Source of the DNA: Clostridium_I sp047718555
GTDB lineage: Bacteria > Bacillota > Clostridia > Clostridiales > Clostridiaceae
Length of the DNA stretch: 64,000 bases
NCBI RefSeq assembly: GCF_047718555.1
Contig: NZ_JBDNRK010000019.1
Location: 5,417 to 69,416, forward strand
Direction of reading: 5' to 3'
The position numbers and the translations under genes are program-made. The notes under the pieces are model-generated. The model worked only from the letters and a program-made list of their open reading frames with translations. It did no database searches and was not told where the DNA came from. This document shows, piece by piece, positions 63,221-64,000 of the stretch. The first letter of the stretch is position 1. The number at the start of each line of letters is the position of its first letter.

Positions 63221-63925
63221 CTATATGTTTTGATAATATTTTGAAACCTTTGCTACGTAATCCTGTGTTTCGCTTGGAAGCTTATCTATATTTTCCCCAC
63301 TCTTTTGTACTGCCCCAGGGCCAGCATTATAAGCGGCAATAGCCATCCTATAATTTCCAAAAGTATCAAGCAAACTCTTTAAATACTTCGTACCACCATC
63401 CACATTTTCATTTACATCATAGGCGTTATCTACTCCAAGCTCCTTTGCTGTACCAGGCATTAGCTGCATAAGTCCCATAGCCCCTACGCTGGATGTAGAA
63501 TGCGGGTTAAAGGAGGATTCCTGTTGTATAACTGCTAATATAAGTTTTTTATCAACTCCATATTTTTTAGAAGCATTATCAACAGCCTGGTCTATGGTTA
63601 AATTATTAGTTTTCATATCTGTATTAATATCATCACTTATACTATTATTTCCACTTAAAGCTGATCCAGTGCTTAAGTTATCCAGTTTTGTTCCAGCACC
63701 ATAGCCAATTTTACTCAAATCACTATTACCTAAAAAATTTAATTTATTGATATCAATATCTCCATTATTGTCTTTAGTAGCATCTAACATGCTTTGCATT
63801 AACATATTAAAGATATTCTGCTGTGTATCTGATTCACCAGAAAGAGAACTATTCTGAGATATACTATTAAGCATTTGACTCATTAACTCATATTGTAAAA
63901 CACCTGTAACATCATTTGTCTGCAT
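63221..63925 (-). CDS. Soluble lytic transglycosylase (SLT, Slt70/MltC-like)
   Basis: Cleaves peptidoglycan glycan strands to give anhydro-muropeptides. The 234-residue product has a long N-terminal low-complexity region (Ser/Asn/Asp-rich, residues 15-110) without a classical signal peptide, then the SLT domain: catalytic Glu in VIQQESSFNP, VGAMGLMQLMPGTA, ENVDGGTKYL and AIAAYNAGPGAV. In spore-formers such proteins can be exported with or tethered to other envelope systems. Good start at ATG 63925. Confidence 0.9.
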   Translation of the reverse strand: MQTNDVTGVLQYELMSQMLNSISQNSSLSGESDTQQNIFNMLMQSMLDATKDNNGDIDINKLNFLGNSDLSKIGYGAGTKLDNLSTGSALSGNNSISDDINTDMKTNNLTIDQAVDNASKKYGVDKKLILAVIQQESSFNPHSTSSVGAMGLMQLMPGTAKELGVDNAYDVNENVDGGTKYLKSLLDTFGNYRMAIAAYNAGPGAVQKSGENIDKLPSETQDYVAKVSKYYQNI

Positions 63926-63950
63926 ACTATCACCTTCAAAATTAATTTAA

Positions 63951-64000
63951 CCTGACTAACTTGGCGTAAGTCTCCCACGCACACAGCGAAAGCGATTCAC
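63951..64000 (+). repeat. Structured repeat element, type B, cut by the window end
   Basis: CCTGACTAACTTGGCGTAAG then TCTCCCACGCACACAGCGAA and AGCGATTCAC: the left scaffold and the first part of a 51-nt module, identical to 37498 onward and 37628 onward. Lies 26 bases upstream of the lytic transglycosylase start, on the opposite strand. Confidence 0.8.

Overview
The window is low-GC, spore-forming Firmicute DNA and almost certainly Clostridium sensu stricto. The evidence is the strong AT bias, strong AGGAGG ribosome binding sites, an alpha/beta-type small acid-soluble spore protein, a spore photoproduct lyase, the GatCAB amidotransferase, and PyrR and S-box leader RNAs. The layout reminds me of the C. 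ljungdahlii / C. kluyveri group, but that is recall and no search was run. Most genes lie on the minus strand.

Layout. (1) 1-12.9 kb: de novo UMP synthesis, read on the minus strand as pyrB-pyrI-pyrC-pyrF-pyrK-pyrD-pyrE, then an M1 peptidase lipoprotein, then carA-carB with its own promoter. Both pyrB and carA have PyrR attenuator leaders, and pyrB has a second PyrR-like hairpin whose 3' edge is its Shine-Dalgarno. (2) 13-17.6 kb: DedA membrane protein, xpt, an ABC exporter, a spore protein gene and a small bis-histidine membrane protein. (3) 17.6-20.6 kb: metA-metY behind a SAM-I riboswitch. (4) 20.8-30.6 kb: a hexuronate/ketogulonate catabolic cluster (kduD, a YiaK-type reductase, two YhcH paralogs, an MFS carrier, mannonate oxidoreductase, uxuA, a Gfo/Idh/MocA enzyme) divergent from a LacI-family regulator, with four operator/cre-like palindromes. 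(5) 30.7-42.7 kb: an accessory-looking stretch with clpS-clpA, several hypotheticals, an orphan holin-lysozyme pair, a 46-codon Cys-containing peptide gene, Mn catalase, splB, structured repeats and a series of short promoter-terminator units. (6) 42.9-45.0 kb: 20 tRNA genes on the minus strand, partly tandemly duplicated, with a consensus promoter upstream. (7) 45-64 kb: housekeeping genes (yfcE-like, rdgB, rph, an AIR-synthase-like gene, an OppA-like lipoprotein, gatCAB, ligA, pcrA, a yerC-like gene, rsuA-like, a lytic transglycosylase).

Three features stand out. First, pcrA carries an in-frame intein of 361 residues between GDDDQ and CIYGWRGAD; its central insert looks like a GIY-YIG nuclease rather than the usual LAGLIDADG type. 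Second, there are two families of non-coding mobile-looking repeats. One is a ~160-bp MITE-like palindromic element (four full and about seven degraded copies). The other is a structured element whose stem-loop accepts 0, 1 or 3 copies of a 51-nt module. Third, 31.5-39.5 kb holds short, apparently non-coding units that share a C-rich segment and a near-identical terminator hairpin, which may be an sRNA family.

Starts were reassigned where a Shine-Dalgarno clearly favours a different codon from the longest reading frame. All functional calls come from reading motifs; none was checked against a database.
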